A DNA stretch of 64,000 nucleotides, taken from positions 20,157,261 through 20,221,260 of the forward strand of contig NC_003074.8 in the NCBI RefSeq assembly GCF_000001735.4, in the 5' to 3' direction. Positions 1 through 12,985 of the stretch are shown here, in pieces. This DNA comes from Arabidopsis thaliana (lineage: Eukaryota; Streptophyta; Magnoliopsida; Brassicales; Brassicaceae). Each line of letters opens with the position of its first letter. The first letter of the stretch is position 1. Made by a program: the position numbers and the translations under genes. The notes below the pieces were generated by a model that was not told where the DNA came from, did no database searches, and worked only from the letters and a program-made list of their open reading frames with translations.

Positions 1-286
1 GGGCTTTCGATATCTGTCAAATTTTCATTATATGATGTTGGTAATGAAAGGACGAGTGACTTTTAAGCCCAACAAGACAGGCCCATATCTATATAATCTT
101 TTTTCTCGGTACTTTTTTTTCTTTTAATGTTGTAAAACGAAATTAATTTTTTGTTTTCTACGTTTAATTTAGTTGAATGAAGATAAAGATTGTAATTTTC
201 AAAATCTCAGTGGTAAGTGCTTAATAAAAACACACTAAAAAGCCAAACAAAAAAAAAGTGTACACACAACATGTAACATGTTGTTC

Positions 287-655
287 TTAATTGTAGGTCA
301 CGCCTTCACCATCGATAACTTGTCCGATGCGGTATGCAACATAGTCGCCATTCTCAACTTCTCCCAATATTCTCAAAGCTGCCTCAAACTGTCCGATCCT
401 TGATTCGTCTAATGAGTTCAGCCCCAGCATCGATATTCACACCAGAATCTTTGTAGCTCAGACTATGATGAGTGTCATCATCTTTCTTTGACATGGATAA
501 AACCAAGATGCCCTTCTTGTTCTTGTCGTATTCCGAGGAAAGACGATCGAGTCAGGTTTCAAGGACGAAACAACGGAGGAGAAACGATGTCCATTGAAGA
601 ATTTGGAGGAGAAGGCAGTGTCAAGGGACGAAGTCTGCATAATTCTGGAGTCCAT
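287..655 (-). pseudogene. PUR5-like (AIR synthetase) chimeric relic
   Basis: Read on the minus strand, this looks like both ends of the chloroplast-targeted purine enzyme phosphoribosylaminoimidazole cyclo-ligase (PurM/PUR5) joined together. It opens with ATG at 655 and a Ser-rich transit-peptide-like stretch. It then shifts frame near 495-510 into LSMSKKDDD and YKDSGVNIDAGAELIRRI, the conserved PurM N terminus. Immediately after that, in yet another frame, it reads EAALRILGEVENGDYVAY, RIGQVIDGEGVTYN and a stop at 287-289, which resembles the PurM C terminus. The whole catalytic middle is absent. At least two frame changes and the internal deletion mean it cannot make the enzyme. The family assignment comes from recalled plant PUR5 sequence; the real gene (At3g55010 as I recall) is elsewhere on this chromosome. 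Confidence 0.72.
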
Positions 656-1273
656 GGCCAGAATAAAACAATATAACAACAAGCTTAAAGTAATTAACTC
701 TTGGTAAACTTTTAAGCCAACAAGAAAAGAACAAAACCTGAGGCGACGTTGAAAGGCACTGGAGTGGCTTTGGTGTGAGAAGCAAGGAAGACGTCGGAAA
801 TATAATACATAGAAGTAATTCATTTACTCTTTCAGTATATCCCATCGTTTTATTTTTGTTTTGGATTAATTTGATCATTTACTCTTAAATTTTATTAAAT
901 AATTTGAGATATATCTTATATTTTTTTTAATGAAAATTTCATCATTAATAATAACTAAAAAAAAAACTTTCGATCTTTGAACATATTATTTTGGATAAAA
1001 TTTTAATAATATAGGAAGTAATTCATTCGTTTTTTGTTTGTTTGTTTGGTTTACAGCATCTAAATTAGTTTAGTCATAGCATCTACACTTATATAATAAA
1101 TGCTTATATTAAACAAACACATGCAATAGAAAAACTTACCTAGAGATCAGAATCAAATTTCAAATATAAAAAAGGCATCTCGGTGATCACAACGATCTCC
1201 CTACCTGTAGAAAAACGTCTAGATACACTCACAATAATCTCAAGGTGCTTCCACTAGCAAAATTTGCTCAGCC
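656..1273. other. Intergenic, upstream of the NPF gene
   Basis: AT-rich sequence with no convincing gene. A TATATAA string at 1091-1097 lies about 180 bp before the NPF start codon and could serve as its TATA box, but the region is so AT-rich that this is weak. Stretches near 720-790 (minus strand) may extend the PUR5-like relic upstream, but I could not align them. Confidence 0.4.
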
Positions 1274-4200
1274 ATGGCAGATTCGACCTCCCTCATCAAT
1301 AAACGAACCAAAGGAGGCTGGAACGCTGCCCTTTTCATCATCGGTATACTGAATACACTCACGGATTTGGATATATTTTCTTTCTAATTTCATATTGTCG
1401 AGATGGTAATTCATTAATCTTTTGCAGTTGTGGAGATAGCAGAGAGATTTGCGTTCTACGGTCTTGCAAGCAACCTAATAACGTTTCTAACAAACGAACT
1501 TGGCCAGTCCACGGCCACCGCAGCCAAAAACATCAACACATGGATCGGTGTTTCTTGCATGTTCCCCATTCTCGGGGCGTTTCTAGCTGACTCCATCCTA
1601 GGCCGCTTCAAAACCGTTCTCTTGACCTCTTTCATCTATCTCTTGGTCTACATATCGTTACCAAACCTAACCCTTGACTCATTTTTCAAGATCTCAAACT
1701 CAAACTCGGACTAATATGAACACGTTCATCAATGAATTTCAGGGGATTGTCATGTTGCCATTGTCGGTGACGGTGGTGGCGCGGCGGATGAGAGAAAAAG
1801 TGTTCTTTATGGCATTGTATGTGATGGCGGTTGGAGAAGGAGGGCATAAACCATGCGTCATGACCTTTGCAGCTGACCAGTTTGGAGAGGCCAATGCGGA
1901 AGAGAAAGCAGCAAAGACATCTTTCTTCAATTATTGGTATATGGCCATAGTCCTCGCTTCTTCCATAGCTGTTCTTGCACTCATCTTCATTCAGGTCTTT
2001 TACTTTTCAATTGTCTTAACATTAACTCTATTTTTGGTTTTGTAAGAATATTAGCTTTAGTAAGATATTCATATGCTGGTTTCAGTAATTATTCACGTTA
2101 GATAACCTAAATAATGTAGAAATATATAAACGTAAACTTTTTCATATTTAAAAATTGGTTGGCATAATAACTAACATGGTTGGCAGGAATACAAAATTTA
2201 TTTGATGATATTATTTTTCAGTTTTATTTTTCATTTTTTTCCCTCACATTGTGAAAAAATTATCGCTTTTTAATTATATCTCAAATCAAACCATTACTAT
2301 TTTTTTTTCTTTTTTCACAGGAACGAGTGAGTTGGTCACTAGGATTCAGCATAATAGCAGGAAGTGTGGTGATAGCTATAGTGATATTTCTGATAGGAAT
2401 TCCAAAATATCGAAAACAAGTTCCGGTGGGAAGTCCCTTCACGAGGGTTGCTCAGGTCATGGTGGCTGCTCTGAAAAAATGGCGATTGAGCTCCACGCGC
2501 CACCACTACGGCCTCTGCTACGAGGAGGAGGATGAGCACAAGTTGGAGTCAACAAATTCTAATCAAGTATATCTTCTTGCCAGAACAAATCAATTCAGGT
2601 ACTTGCTTTCTATTAATATACATTTTATATCACCACTTTCTATTTATATACATTTTATATCACCTTAATTTCAACTATCATTTTTGTAATATAAAACTTG
2701 ATCCGAAGTGGTCCAACATGCTGGTTTTGTGGGCACATCATATGCATCTTAATGTTAATATATTAGCATAAAGTATGACCTAAATTACGTCGTCCAATTG
2801 GAACTGAGTCGTTGGAGGGACACCTGTTTCTCTATCGATTAAATATGTCTATGTGTTAATTAAAACACCATAGAGAGGATTGCGTTGTACATTTCCAGCT
2901 GCTGAAATCTCTTTCTTTGACTTTGCAGAATTCTTTTATATCCAAATTTGTATGATTTTAAGAATAACCATTTTCTCTAGTTTTCACTTTTATTATTCTA
3001 ATGAAAACCTATGATATATAATATCCGGTAGAGAAAACTTTAACACTTTTGTTTCACACAACAAAAAAAAGCTAAGAAAACACTAACACGTTTATCAATG
3101 ATTTGAATGAATTATGAATTTTATGATACACATCTATGGATTTAAACCCGAAATTTGACACGACAAGAACACTATAATAATGATGCAATATCTGTTTTGA
3201 TTACATCAAAAAACTAGATAAAGATGATTATTCGGAGGATTTCCAATATTCCTCTCTTTGAACGTGCATGGGACCGTGAAGTTTCTTAGAAACTGTACTA
3301 ACATTTTTTAAGAAAAATAAGGTAATAGAGTATACATTTAACAAGCTTTTATCATTGTGAAAAAGTATTATTATCATTCTATTACTGAATGAATTCGTAC
3401 AATGCCACGTTCATAAGTTAGCTGGATAGTGACACTAATTAATTGGTGATCCTGATTTGGAACATGAATATAGTGTTCTGATTCAGAACCGAAGAAAAAG
3501 AAATTCAAGTAAGAGTACGAAAAAAAATAAAAAAATTTGGCATATGCAATCACTTTTAAATTTGTAAGTACTAATTTATTTTGGGAGGTGAAACCATTCC
3601 ATCTAATAGACACTGATCAGAAAATGTGTTTAGTGATCTACTACTAATTTTGGGATATATGAATTTTACATATTGCAGATTTCTTGATAAAGCTACAATT
3701 ATTGACGAGATTGATCATAACAAAAATAGAAACCCGTGGAGGTTATGTACTGTGAACCAAGTGGAAGAAGTAAAGCTAATATTGAGGCTCATACCAATTT
3801 GGATAAGCTTGATAATGTTCTGTGCCACACTCACTCAGCTCAACACATTCTTTTTAAAGCAAGGAAGTATGATGGACAGAACCATTGGGAATCACTTCAC
3901 CATTCCTCCTGCTGCTTTCCAAAGCATTGTTGGTGTCACTATCCTCATCCTTATTCCTCTTTATGACCGAGTTTTTGTCCCTATGGTTCGTAAGATCACC
4001 AATCACCATTCTGGAATCACATCTCTCCAGAGAATCGGTGTTGGCTTATTTGTTGCTACTTTCAATATGGTAAAGTGAATTATGAATTATCCTAATCGAA
4101 TTCTATATATCTATAGACTATAGTTGTCCCTAACACGTTTTGGTCCTAAATAGACTAATCTTAATCTAAGCAATCAAATGAATGGCCTAAGAATTTACGG

Positions 4201-4677
4201 AGTTCTGTTTTATAACAGGTGATATGTGGGCTTGTGGAGGCAAAGAGACTTAAAGTTGCAAGAGATCATGGATTAATCGACTCTCCAAAAGAAGTTGTTC
4301 CAATGAGTAGCTTGTGGTTACTGCCCCAATACATACTAGTTGGTATTGGAGACGTTTTCACTATTGTTGGTATGCAAGAGCTTTTCTATGATCAAATGCC
4401 TGAAACTATGAGAAGTATTGGTGCAGCGATCTTTATTAGCGTTGTTGGAGTCGGGAGTTTTGTTAGTACCGGGATTATATCTACCGTTCAAACAATCAGC
4501 AAAAGCCACGGTGAAGAATGGCTCGTCAACAACCTTAACAGAGCACATCTTGATTACTACTATTGGATAATCGCATCGCTAAATGCTGTGAGCCTCTGCT
4601 TTTATCTGTTTATAGCTAACCATTTTCTCTACAAGAAACTGCAAGACAAAGATGATGATGTTGAAAGCGAAAGATAA
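1274..4677 (+). CDS. NPF5.4: NRT1/PTR (NPF) family proton-coupled transporter, subfamily 5
   Basis: Six exons: 1274-1343, 1428-1645, 1743-1994, 2321-2598, 3679-4069, 4219-4677 (555 residues). It is a multi-spanning membrane protein of the NPF family, which moves nitrate, peptides, hormones or other small solutes with protons; the substrate of this member is not evident from sequence. The ExxER proton-coupling motif is present (EIAER just after the first splice), followed by TM segments such as ITFLTNELG and FPILGAFLADSILGRFKT. The central charged loop (KKWRLSSTRHHYGLCYEEEDEHK) separates the N- and C-terminal six-helix halves, and the C terminus is short and acidic. The ATG at 1274 lies in a small first exon and is followed by MADSTSLINKRTKGGWNAA, typical for the family. 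The fourth intron is unusually long (1,080 bp). The symbol is recalled from the locus order. Confidence 0.93.
2604..2665 (+). repeat. Two-copy tandem repeat in intron 4 of the NPF gene
   Basis: Two adjacent copies of about 31 bp share TATACATTTTATATCACC, the first ending near 2634 and the second near 2665. The repeat starts only a few bases inside the donor of the long fourth intron. Confidence 0.75.
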
Positions 4678-4789
4678 GTTTGATCAAAAATGTTTTGTTT
4701 GAAATGATCGGCTTTATATTTATCCTAGTTTATATCCAAAAAAATATGTAACAATGAACTGTTGTGATTACAAAATAAACCTACTTTTC

Positions 4790-7700
4790 TTAAGCTAATT
4801 GGTGATCTTTTAAACCTGCAAGCTGCGAAGCTGCAAATTCCATTTTGCCATCGGATCGGACAAAGCTAAGATGAGACAGGTAATTGCTTTCTACCAAATC
4901 ATGTAGCGTTCGGCGGCTCCGTGTTGTCTCCTGCTTCGCTTCTATGTAATCTCCACTCAATAATCTATCACTCTTTTCTGCATCCTGCTTAAAACAATAC
5001 ACATGGGACATTTGACATGCAAACGATGTTCAGACTTTCACCAAATGCATACCAAGCTTTTATAGTCTGATGACTAAATAATTACAGAGCAATGAGGAAA
5101 AAACAAAACAAAACAACCGTACCTCTAGGAATCTCATCATTTGTTCTTCAATCGTGCCACGCATGGTTAAGGTTTCTACAAAAATAGGGCGCTTTGCGCC
5201 CATCCGATGAGCACGACTGATGACTTGCTCTTCCAAGCTGCTCATTTGTAAACATTGTAGGAGTCAGCAACACCATGTAATGGAAAAATATTTGACCAGA
5301 TATGGAATATTAATATAAAAGGCGTTGCCGTGAGACACCAAATTGTGAACCACTCAATTTAGCTTTTAGTTTTATCCATACGAGATAAGTATATAGAACG
5401 GCCAAATGATTCACTCCAGAAACTCCAAAAAAGTTTAAAACAAAATGAAGTGAAAAACAGAAGATCATCAAGTTTTTATTTGTTACTGATTTTTTGTCTG
5501 TGTTTGCTGAATGTAAAATTGCTCAAAGTCGTACCTTTTATCCCAGATTGGTTCCATCAGGAAAACATGTGTTACAAAACTCAAATCAAGACCAAGGGCC
5601 CCACTTCCATCCATCAAAAGTGCCATGCAATCAGCATCGTTCTGGAACATTGCCAGAGCTTTCATCTGAAAAGTTGAAATCGAAAGTTGTTTGACTTATA
5701 AAGGATTGCAAGATGTGAGAAAGAAATACAAATCAACAGACAAGTACCTTATTATACGACTGCATTGGACTGTACATTTTACCAAACTTGATGCCAGCAG
5801 TTGTCAACTACAAAAGCATGATATAAAATTGATCAAAGCCTAAAACACTAAGGAAAAATAAAGAATGACGTTACAAATACAAGGTAATTCATACCTGTTG
5901 TTCAATCACGTGAATATGCTCCAGAAATTGAGAGAAAATCAATACTTTATCAACAAATACCATCTGAGATCCACAATCCTGTCCATGTAATTCTTTCCCC
6001 AAAAAGGCTTCCGAGGTACCTGGGGGATTGTCTTCCAGGTTGTCATTGTCAGTCTTGTTGAAAGACAAAATGCTTTTTTTATTACCCTCATGTAACTTCC
6101 TCAGCCTGTCTACGAGATAACTGACTTTACTGCTGGACGTAGATTGCCAGTCAGGATTCCAATCGTCCTGAATAATGAAGTAATGCATTTGAGTATACCA
6201 TTCCAGGAACCAAGTCGTTAACTTATAAGATGGTTTATACGCATATCTACCTGCTTATATGAAGGCTGTAACTCAATAAGATCCTTTGGCACAGGCCACT
6301 TTGGATTTGGATTTTCTGGTCGCGCCAAAGTTTCAGGAGTTTGCATCTCATATAAATATCCACAACCAGAAATAGTACACCTTTCGCTATCAAGAGCAAC
6401 ACAATCAAGGCACAACAGGTGTCTACATGGAGTGATAACAGGAAGTCGGCACCATTCCCCACATCTATTTATAAGATGAGAAGCAAAAGCGAAATTAGAT
6501 ACTTGTGGCAAATGCCCCAAACTAATGAAAACATTGGATTTAAGATATACCTTTTACAGTTACAGCCACCAATAAGGCTATCTTGAATAAAAGAGTACTC
6601 CTCCGTCCAAAGATCCAGATCATTTTCAAGTAAAGCATCCATTGTCTCTTTAATGTCATGACCAGCGTCGGTCATTTTTATATGCCCAGCCACACAGCAA
6701 GATAGTCTGACATTACTAATGGTAATGCTCCGAAATTTCCACTGTTTAGAGTTAAGCAGACTTTCTACATGAGACGGATCATTCCAATCAGCTAATAAGA
6801 TATTACGCCTAACTGTCTCCACTAGTTCATTGTAGCTTCTTGCATGCCCTGGAAGGAAATTAAGGTATGTCACCTTCTTGATACACGGAGGAATCATCTG
6901 CAGATCTTTCTTTCTAGAGCTTATCATGCATCTCTGAAGCAGCTGAAGTAAACGCAAACGACCCTCCTCCATTTCTGCTTCAAATGGTCTAAGGATGCCA
7001 GCTTCCCAAAACTTTGGATTTTCTCCATAGACTTCCTCGTGAAGAAACTTTAAAAGAGGTTGGATATGTGAAAGCTGGCTATTTGGTGTGTTAGGGGTTG
7101 GTGTTCCTGTCAATAGCCAACGATTACAAGCTGTCAGAGAAACAGCCATCTGAAATTTATTAGTCAAACTGACACTAGAACCAAGAGTGTGTCCTTCATC
7201 TAGCATGACCCTAAGCCAATGCACTTGGATCAATGGGCTTTTCTTCCGGGGATTCCATTCCGCACTTAAGCGACTAAAAGTTGTGATCACAACATCATAA
7301 TCCCAAGCCAAGCTGTGTGGAGAAAGCTCTATATGGTCAGCCCAAACGAGAATACGAAGCTGATCAGAGCAAACATGTTTTTGGATTTGTGTTAACCAAT
7401 GATTAACTAAATTTGTGGGGACGACGATTAGAGTTGCTTTTGACAAATACAGTCTAAATGTATCCAGCGGCTGACAGAGAGCAACTTTGAGGGCAGGTAC
7501 ATCAAATACTAAGTTCTCAAGAAACTTCGGGTAAAACCATTTGGTGACACCCTTTTCAACTCTACTCTTAAGACCAAATGCTCGAAATATTCTCTGGAAC
7601 CCAAGGGCATCTAATTTTAAACCCAACACTGGACCAGGTAAGCCAACTGTTTCCATCTGTGAGAGCTTCTCAAGAGGGAGTTTAGCAAGCCAAATTAAGG

Positions 7701-9926
7701 CTTTCTTTACGGTTGAGCTTACTGAAGACTTGTGTTCCCGAAGGACACTCGTGAAGAAAGAGATATTATCACTTTCTTCCCCAGAGGCTCCCTTAGTATA
7801 AAACCCTTGCAAGTATTTTATAGGTTGAGATTTATCCCATAATTCTTCAGGATCATTACAACTTTGATATGCAGGGTCATTATTGTTGCTACAAAACCAT
7901 GCAGAACCAGTAACAGATACACCTTCATCTATTATTCTCCGCCACTTTGAGCAAGAATCACACTGCATCCAAATATCGCTTTCCACATCCGAATCAGTAA
8001 GACCCTTTCTCTTGCAACCTGTTATCATACCACATTTCTTCCAATTACTGATTCTTTTAGCTTCCATCACTTCAGAGAGCTCAGATGCGCCATTATATGC
8101 AGGCAAGAGATTTTTTCTGACATTACCCAAGCTCTTTCTACATTGAGCTTTTAAATCCAGGGACGCAGGGATGTGAGTTTCAAATTCGTTTTCAAAGTTT
8201 GAATTCTTAGACTCCAATGTTTGATCATCTGGATCCATCAGCCTCGCTTGCTTAAATGGCAACGATTTTGACTCCAGCAGCGGACGAAAGGCTTCAAAAG
8301 AAACCTGGTTTCGACAGCTACTTGGACTTTGAAACCTCTTTACAGCAGACATGCTGTTAGAAGTGAACTGGTCACTCGTGTACTCATAATAGGCACATTT
8401 TTTGTCACTTTTGTGGGTACACCAAACGATAGGAAGTCCCTCAGGCGGATCAGCCATTGTTCCCTGCGTCTTTAGGATAAGGGATAATGCTGTTATTGTC
8501 TTTCCGAGACCTGGTTCATCGCAGAACATTCCCCCACGGAAATCCTTGACCATGGGAGCTGCCTCAGTGATTATATCACCAGTCACAGCATTTACGTAGA
8601 AACTAAACCCATCCTCAGTATCAAAACTCAAGTAAAGGGGATGCGAGGAAACTTCAGCTTTCCTCTCACGCTCCAGCATCCAACCAACTGCTGCCTGCTG
8701 ATGAGGAAAGAGTTTTAGATTCATACATGGCACAATTAGAGAGGTCAATGATCTGAAGAGACGGCAGACTGCTGCAATGCTAAAAAGATCCTTCGTGTCA
8801 AGTTTCATCAGTATGCTAATCAAAACGTCATCTGAGAGATCCCATACACCAGATACACAAGAGTCAGTAGACGGCAATACTCTAGAAGAATAAGACACAT
8901 CATGATTTCCTGGACTGGGCAAGCTCTTAAAAATTTCATGTAGTTTAAATAACCGTCTTTTTGGAGAATTTGGGGCATTACAGAGTAATTTGCAGTCAAA
9001 CACATGACAGTCAGATAGATCCCAGATGGCCTTTATTCTTCCATTGGCCTCTTCCCAAATACTTTTTCCGTCAAGGATTGAGACTCTCAGTCCCCAGTCA
9101 CAGCTGCAAAAAAGTGGAATACATTAAAATTGCGAGAGAAGTATCTATTCATTTTACAGTGAACCTAACTGACATAGCTCAACAGAAGAAGTTTACATTC
9201 ATGATAACAACAGATGCATACCCATACCATGAAATTGAACATGTCCATTTAATCTCTCTAAACCAAGCAACTACAATTTAGAAAACTATTCTAGCGATAG
9301 AGAGATTACTCAAGAGTCCAAAAGAATTACCTCAAGTGCTTAAACAATGCAGCAGCAGTAGCTTGAGATTTAGGAAATTGCCATCCGGACCACAATTCAA
9401 TAGGCAGGTAAACATCAACTAACACCACAGCTCTTTCTTCTCCATTCTCACCTTTATCAACCTTCACCACACGACATATAATCTTCAAGCATTTATTAGC
9501 AACCAAAGCATGAAGCTGCTGCACTACACTTATACTTCCATTCACCATACCTATACTCTTTACCCTCTTCCTTCCCTGTACAGTCTTCTCCTTGCTCCCG
9601 GATAAAACTCGTCTCTTCGATTTCGGAGTCTTTCGCTTACCACTACTCTCTCCCTCAACGCACTTACGGCGTTTCTGCGGAGTCTCCAATCGACCGTCTT
9701 CAATTGTTCCGGAATTCTCAACATCATGATCTCCTTTTGACGAAATTAGGGATTGGAGATTAGAGATGGGATTAGTGAGGGATAAGATCAAGCCATTTTC
9801 GGATTTGAAACCGGTGACGGAACCATCATTGAAGATGAAACAAGACGAGCCCGATTGAAGAAGATCAGGCGAATCGACGGAAAGAACGGTACAGAGAAAA
9901 CCACAGAGTTTGTGATCATCGGCCAT
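4790..9926 (-). CDS. F-box / SNF2 helicase / CW zinc finger / RING protein (At3g54460)
   Basis: Eight exons on the minus strand: 9926-9331, 9103-6551, 6464-6251, 6167-5895, 5807-5748, 5665-5535, 5240-5123, 4984-4790, about 1,380 residues. Domains in order: a novel N-terminal region; F-box about 280-320 (WDLSDDVLISILMKLD); helicase motif I DEPGLGKT near 395; a CW-type zinc finger about 575-620 (WMQCDSCSKWRR...WFC...C), inserted between motifs I and II; motif II DEGH near 832; a RING-type cysteine cluster about 1050-1090 (CRLPVITPCRHLLCLDC); and the helicase C lobe with KVLIFSQF near 1195 and QVISRAHRMGAKRPIFVETL near 1280. The order resembles Rad5/HLTF-type SNF2 proteins with an added F-box and CW finger, which reads H3K4 methylation in other proteins. 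A role in chromatin or ubiquitin ligation is inferred. ATG 9926 (MADDHKLCGFL) is the first in-frame ATG. Confidence 0.93.
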
Positions 9927-11024
9927 CGCCGCCAGAAAAAAAAATTTATAAGGCTTTGTAGATTTGCTTTAGGAAAATCTCATCTTTCTCTTCTTCTGTT
10001 TCGAGTCCGACCTCTGCGAAAGAAAAAGAAAATAAATCGCAATGAAATTAGTCAATGACTAAATAGGGTTTATGTTTTTTAAAGAAAAAACGGGAAAAAA
10101 ATCTTATTTGTTATTGACTTAATTCTCTCTCATCCAGCTCAGCAAAACAATTTAGAGAGTTTCACGTGTGTTTTTCTAACCAATGAGATAGCTACACGTG
10201 CACCGTTTTCAAAACAATGGATATGGAGATAATGTTTATATTTAAATTCACATAAATTGATCTAAACGCCGTCGTTTTACTAACATAACTACTAACAAAA
10301 AAAAACGACCCAATAGAGTAAACCCGTGTGAGACTTTGTGTAAAACAAGACCTGCCCATATTAAGCCCGTGTTTTTTTGGATTTGGAAAACAATTTGTGG
10401 GCTTGCAATTTTATCCGGGTTTTGAGTACCCAGTGGGTTTAAGCCCACATAGATTGATATAAACAATTTGTGGGCTTACAATCTTAAAAAACAATGTATT
10501 AAGATTCAAGACTAATCAAAATAGCAAGTTAGTTTTGAAGTTTTAAGCCCAATAGAATTTGAAGTTGTTTTATGATCATTTTTGAGTAAATGAAATAGCA
10601 AGTCTGTCACTTGTTACAGAAGTCTTTCTACACTTGAAATCCCTTCCTGAGTACTTGAGTATTTGGCAACATTTTCACGCACATGCCCTGTGTGTAAGCG
10701 ACTGTAACTTAACCTGTAAATTAGTCTTTATATTATCTCTTCGTGTTTTGATTCATTACGTGATTTGAGTTACATTTGACAAAATGCCTCGGCCAAATCC
10801 AAAGGATCCAGAAATTGTGATCAACCGTACAAATCATATGAGATCAACTACTCGCCACGCTTCACTTTATTATTATTGAGAACTGAGAATCACTCAATCA
10901 AGTAAACAATCAACGAGACATGAGTCTTAAAATCCATCCTCACATAAATCACACAAAAACTAGCACAATCTTATAGCACTAGAACACAAAAACAAAAAAT
11001 CTCAGCCATCTCTCAGGATCGAAT
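9927..11024. other. Intergenic between the F-box/SNF2 gene and UMPS
   Basis: This holds the promoter of the F-box/SNF2 gene and the 3' flank of UMPS. The only clear structure is a hAT-family end relic at 10396-10440 and a pair of 22-bp direct repeats (10388-10409 and 10461-10482) that share AATTTGTGGGCTT. No coding sequence was seen. Confidence 0.6.
10396..10440 (-). mobile_element. Relic of a hAT-type element end
   Basis: Read on the minus strand, these 45 bp match the left subterminal part of the hAT element at 31196-32169 (there about 31218-31262) at about 38 of 45 positions. Shared landmarks are AAACCCACT, GGTAC, CAAAACCC, ATAAAATT and AAGCCCA in the same order and spacing. No terminal inverted repeat or target duplication survives that I can identify, so this looks like an old decayed copy or a captured fragment. 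Confidence 0.6.
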
Positions 11025-12985
11025 CTACTGAGAGCATTTCTCCAAGTATGCATTCCATCCTTGAACTCTATACTCATGAGCCGTCTCTGCTGGGTTTTCC
11101 GCCTTTATGATTCCCCGTCCCACGATTATAATATCACTTCCCCTCTCAGTAATCACCTAAAATAAAATAAAAGAGCAATCAACATTATATTTCAGACTAG
11201 AATACTAACAATGGATGTAAGATAAATGTGGTAAGGTTGGGAGAGACTCACAGAGTGTGGAGTGTTATACTGCTGACCAAGTGCATCACCACCTTTCACC
11301 ATTTGAACACCAGGTGTTGCATGAATCATAGACGGATACACATACCCGCATTTCCAAGATGCTGGATTCACCGAGATGAATCCCATCACAAAATCAGAAT
11401 GAGCGTCTGCGATTTTCACAGCTGCTGCAGTGTAGTCTCCTGTAGCCAGGTTACCTGCAGAGCTCATTTCAGCAAGCAAAAGCAAACCTCTACCACGAGG
11501 CATACCCTGCAATCATATAGGAATGCAACAAAACATTAGAAAAACAAAAGAATCTATAATCTGGTAATAAAGAGAAATGAAAAATACCTTCAATTTCAGG
11601 CCATCCACGATTCCTGGCCCCGATATTACATGAGCGTTGATAATATCAGCCCACTCCAATATTTTAAAGATGCCTCTGCGAACAAACCAGAAAAAATTGG
11701 CACACGAAAACTCGAAAAGACTTGAATGAAAGCTAAGTGACATAATGTAGAAAAATTACCCTTCATACTGCATAGTGACAGTGTTACCAATGTCTGCAAA
11801 CTTGCGATCCTCAAATATGAGAAATTTGTGCTTGTCTGCAATCTAAAGTAACAATAAACAATAGATCAATGAGTATCAAAGAGACCAATTAATCAGTAAC
11901 AGACATGAGACTCATGTCTATTGCAGATATTACAATCTTCACTTACTCTATATAACTAAACCTATCAAAGAAACAGAATTTCGAAGATGTGTGAGAGCAA
12001 ATTAGTACAAAAGTAATTACCGCACGGAGCTTAGAGCCAAAGTCAGGGGTGAAATCAGGCAGTATATCAACATGAGTCTTCAAGAGACAAATCTCTGGTC
12101 CCACCTGCATCAACACAAAACATTTGGAAGAAGATGTCACTAAAACATAATTCTAATGAACAGTCTTCAAACTTCGATACCAAGAATGATCCTAACCTTA
12201 TCTGCGATGTCAAGCAATTCAGCAGCAGTTCCAACATCAGCAGCTAAACAAAGATTGGTTTCCTTCTTCAACATAATATCAAACAGCTTCTTCCCTGTCG
12301 GATTCTTAGAAAGCTCAGACCTTTCCTTGAACCCCAAAACCCTAGGCTTAGGCTTAGGTTTCTCCACACTTGGAACACTAACCCTACGATTCTCTTCCAA
12401 AAACTTAAGCAAATTCACTTCAACCTCCACTTCAATTTTCCCCTTTTCCTTCAAAACCCTAACCATATCCGTCAACATAATCATCGAATGTAACTTAATC
12501 CCATTCTCCGCTAGATTCTCCCTACCCCCTTGTTGCCTATCAATCAAAACCACCGCGTCACTAACCTTTAACCCCACAGCACGAAGAGGAGCAGCAGTCT
12601 CGAGAACAGAAGCACCACTAGTTACAAGATCTTCAATTATCAAACAAGTTTGATCCTTTTCGAAGATTCCTTCAATAGCTTTAGATGTTCCATAGTCTTT
12701 AATCTCCTTACGCCGCATAAGCATAGGGATACCATTGGAAACAGAGACAACAGTGGCGATAGGGAGAGCAGTGTAAGGAACACCACAGACGACGTCGAAG
12801 GTTGCAGAAGGTGGAAGAGAAGAGATGAGAGTTTGAGAGATCTGTGTTAAGAGGGATGGATAAGAGACGATGAGACGAAGGTCGATGTAAACCGGAGAAA
12901 AGATTCCAGATTTGAGCTTGAAATTGCCGAATTTCACGGCGCCGATTTCATGCAGCTGGAGAATCAGTGCTTCCATGGCTGACAT
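11025..12985 (-). CDS. UMPS: Bifunctional UMP synthase (OPRTase + OMP decarboxylase)
   Basis: Six exons: 12985-12197, 12104-12021, 11842-11760, 11675-11588, 11506-11252, 11156-11025 (476 residues). It performs the last two steps of de novo pyrimidine synthesis, orotate to OMP to UMP. The N-terminal half is orotate phosphoribosyltransferase, with the PRPP-binding motif [11 protein letters not shown] at 116-126. The C-terminal half is OMP decarboxylase, with the catalytic [10 protein letters not shown] motif (Asp303, Lys305, Asp308) and the phosphate-binding GRGI near the end. The start is the ATG at 12985 (MSAMEAL). The longer open frame to 13045 begins with GTG, has no ATG, and would enter the likely 5'UTR below the TATA box at 13062. 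All exons keep frame. No transit peptide is apparent. Confidence 0.96.
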
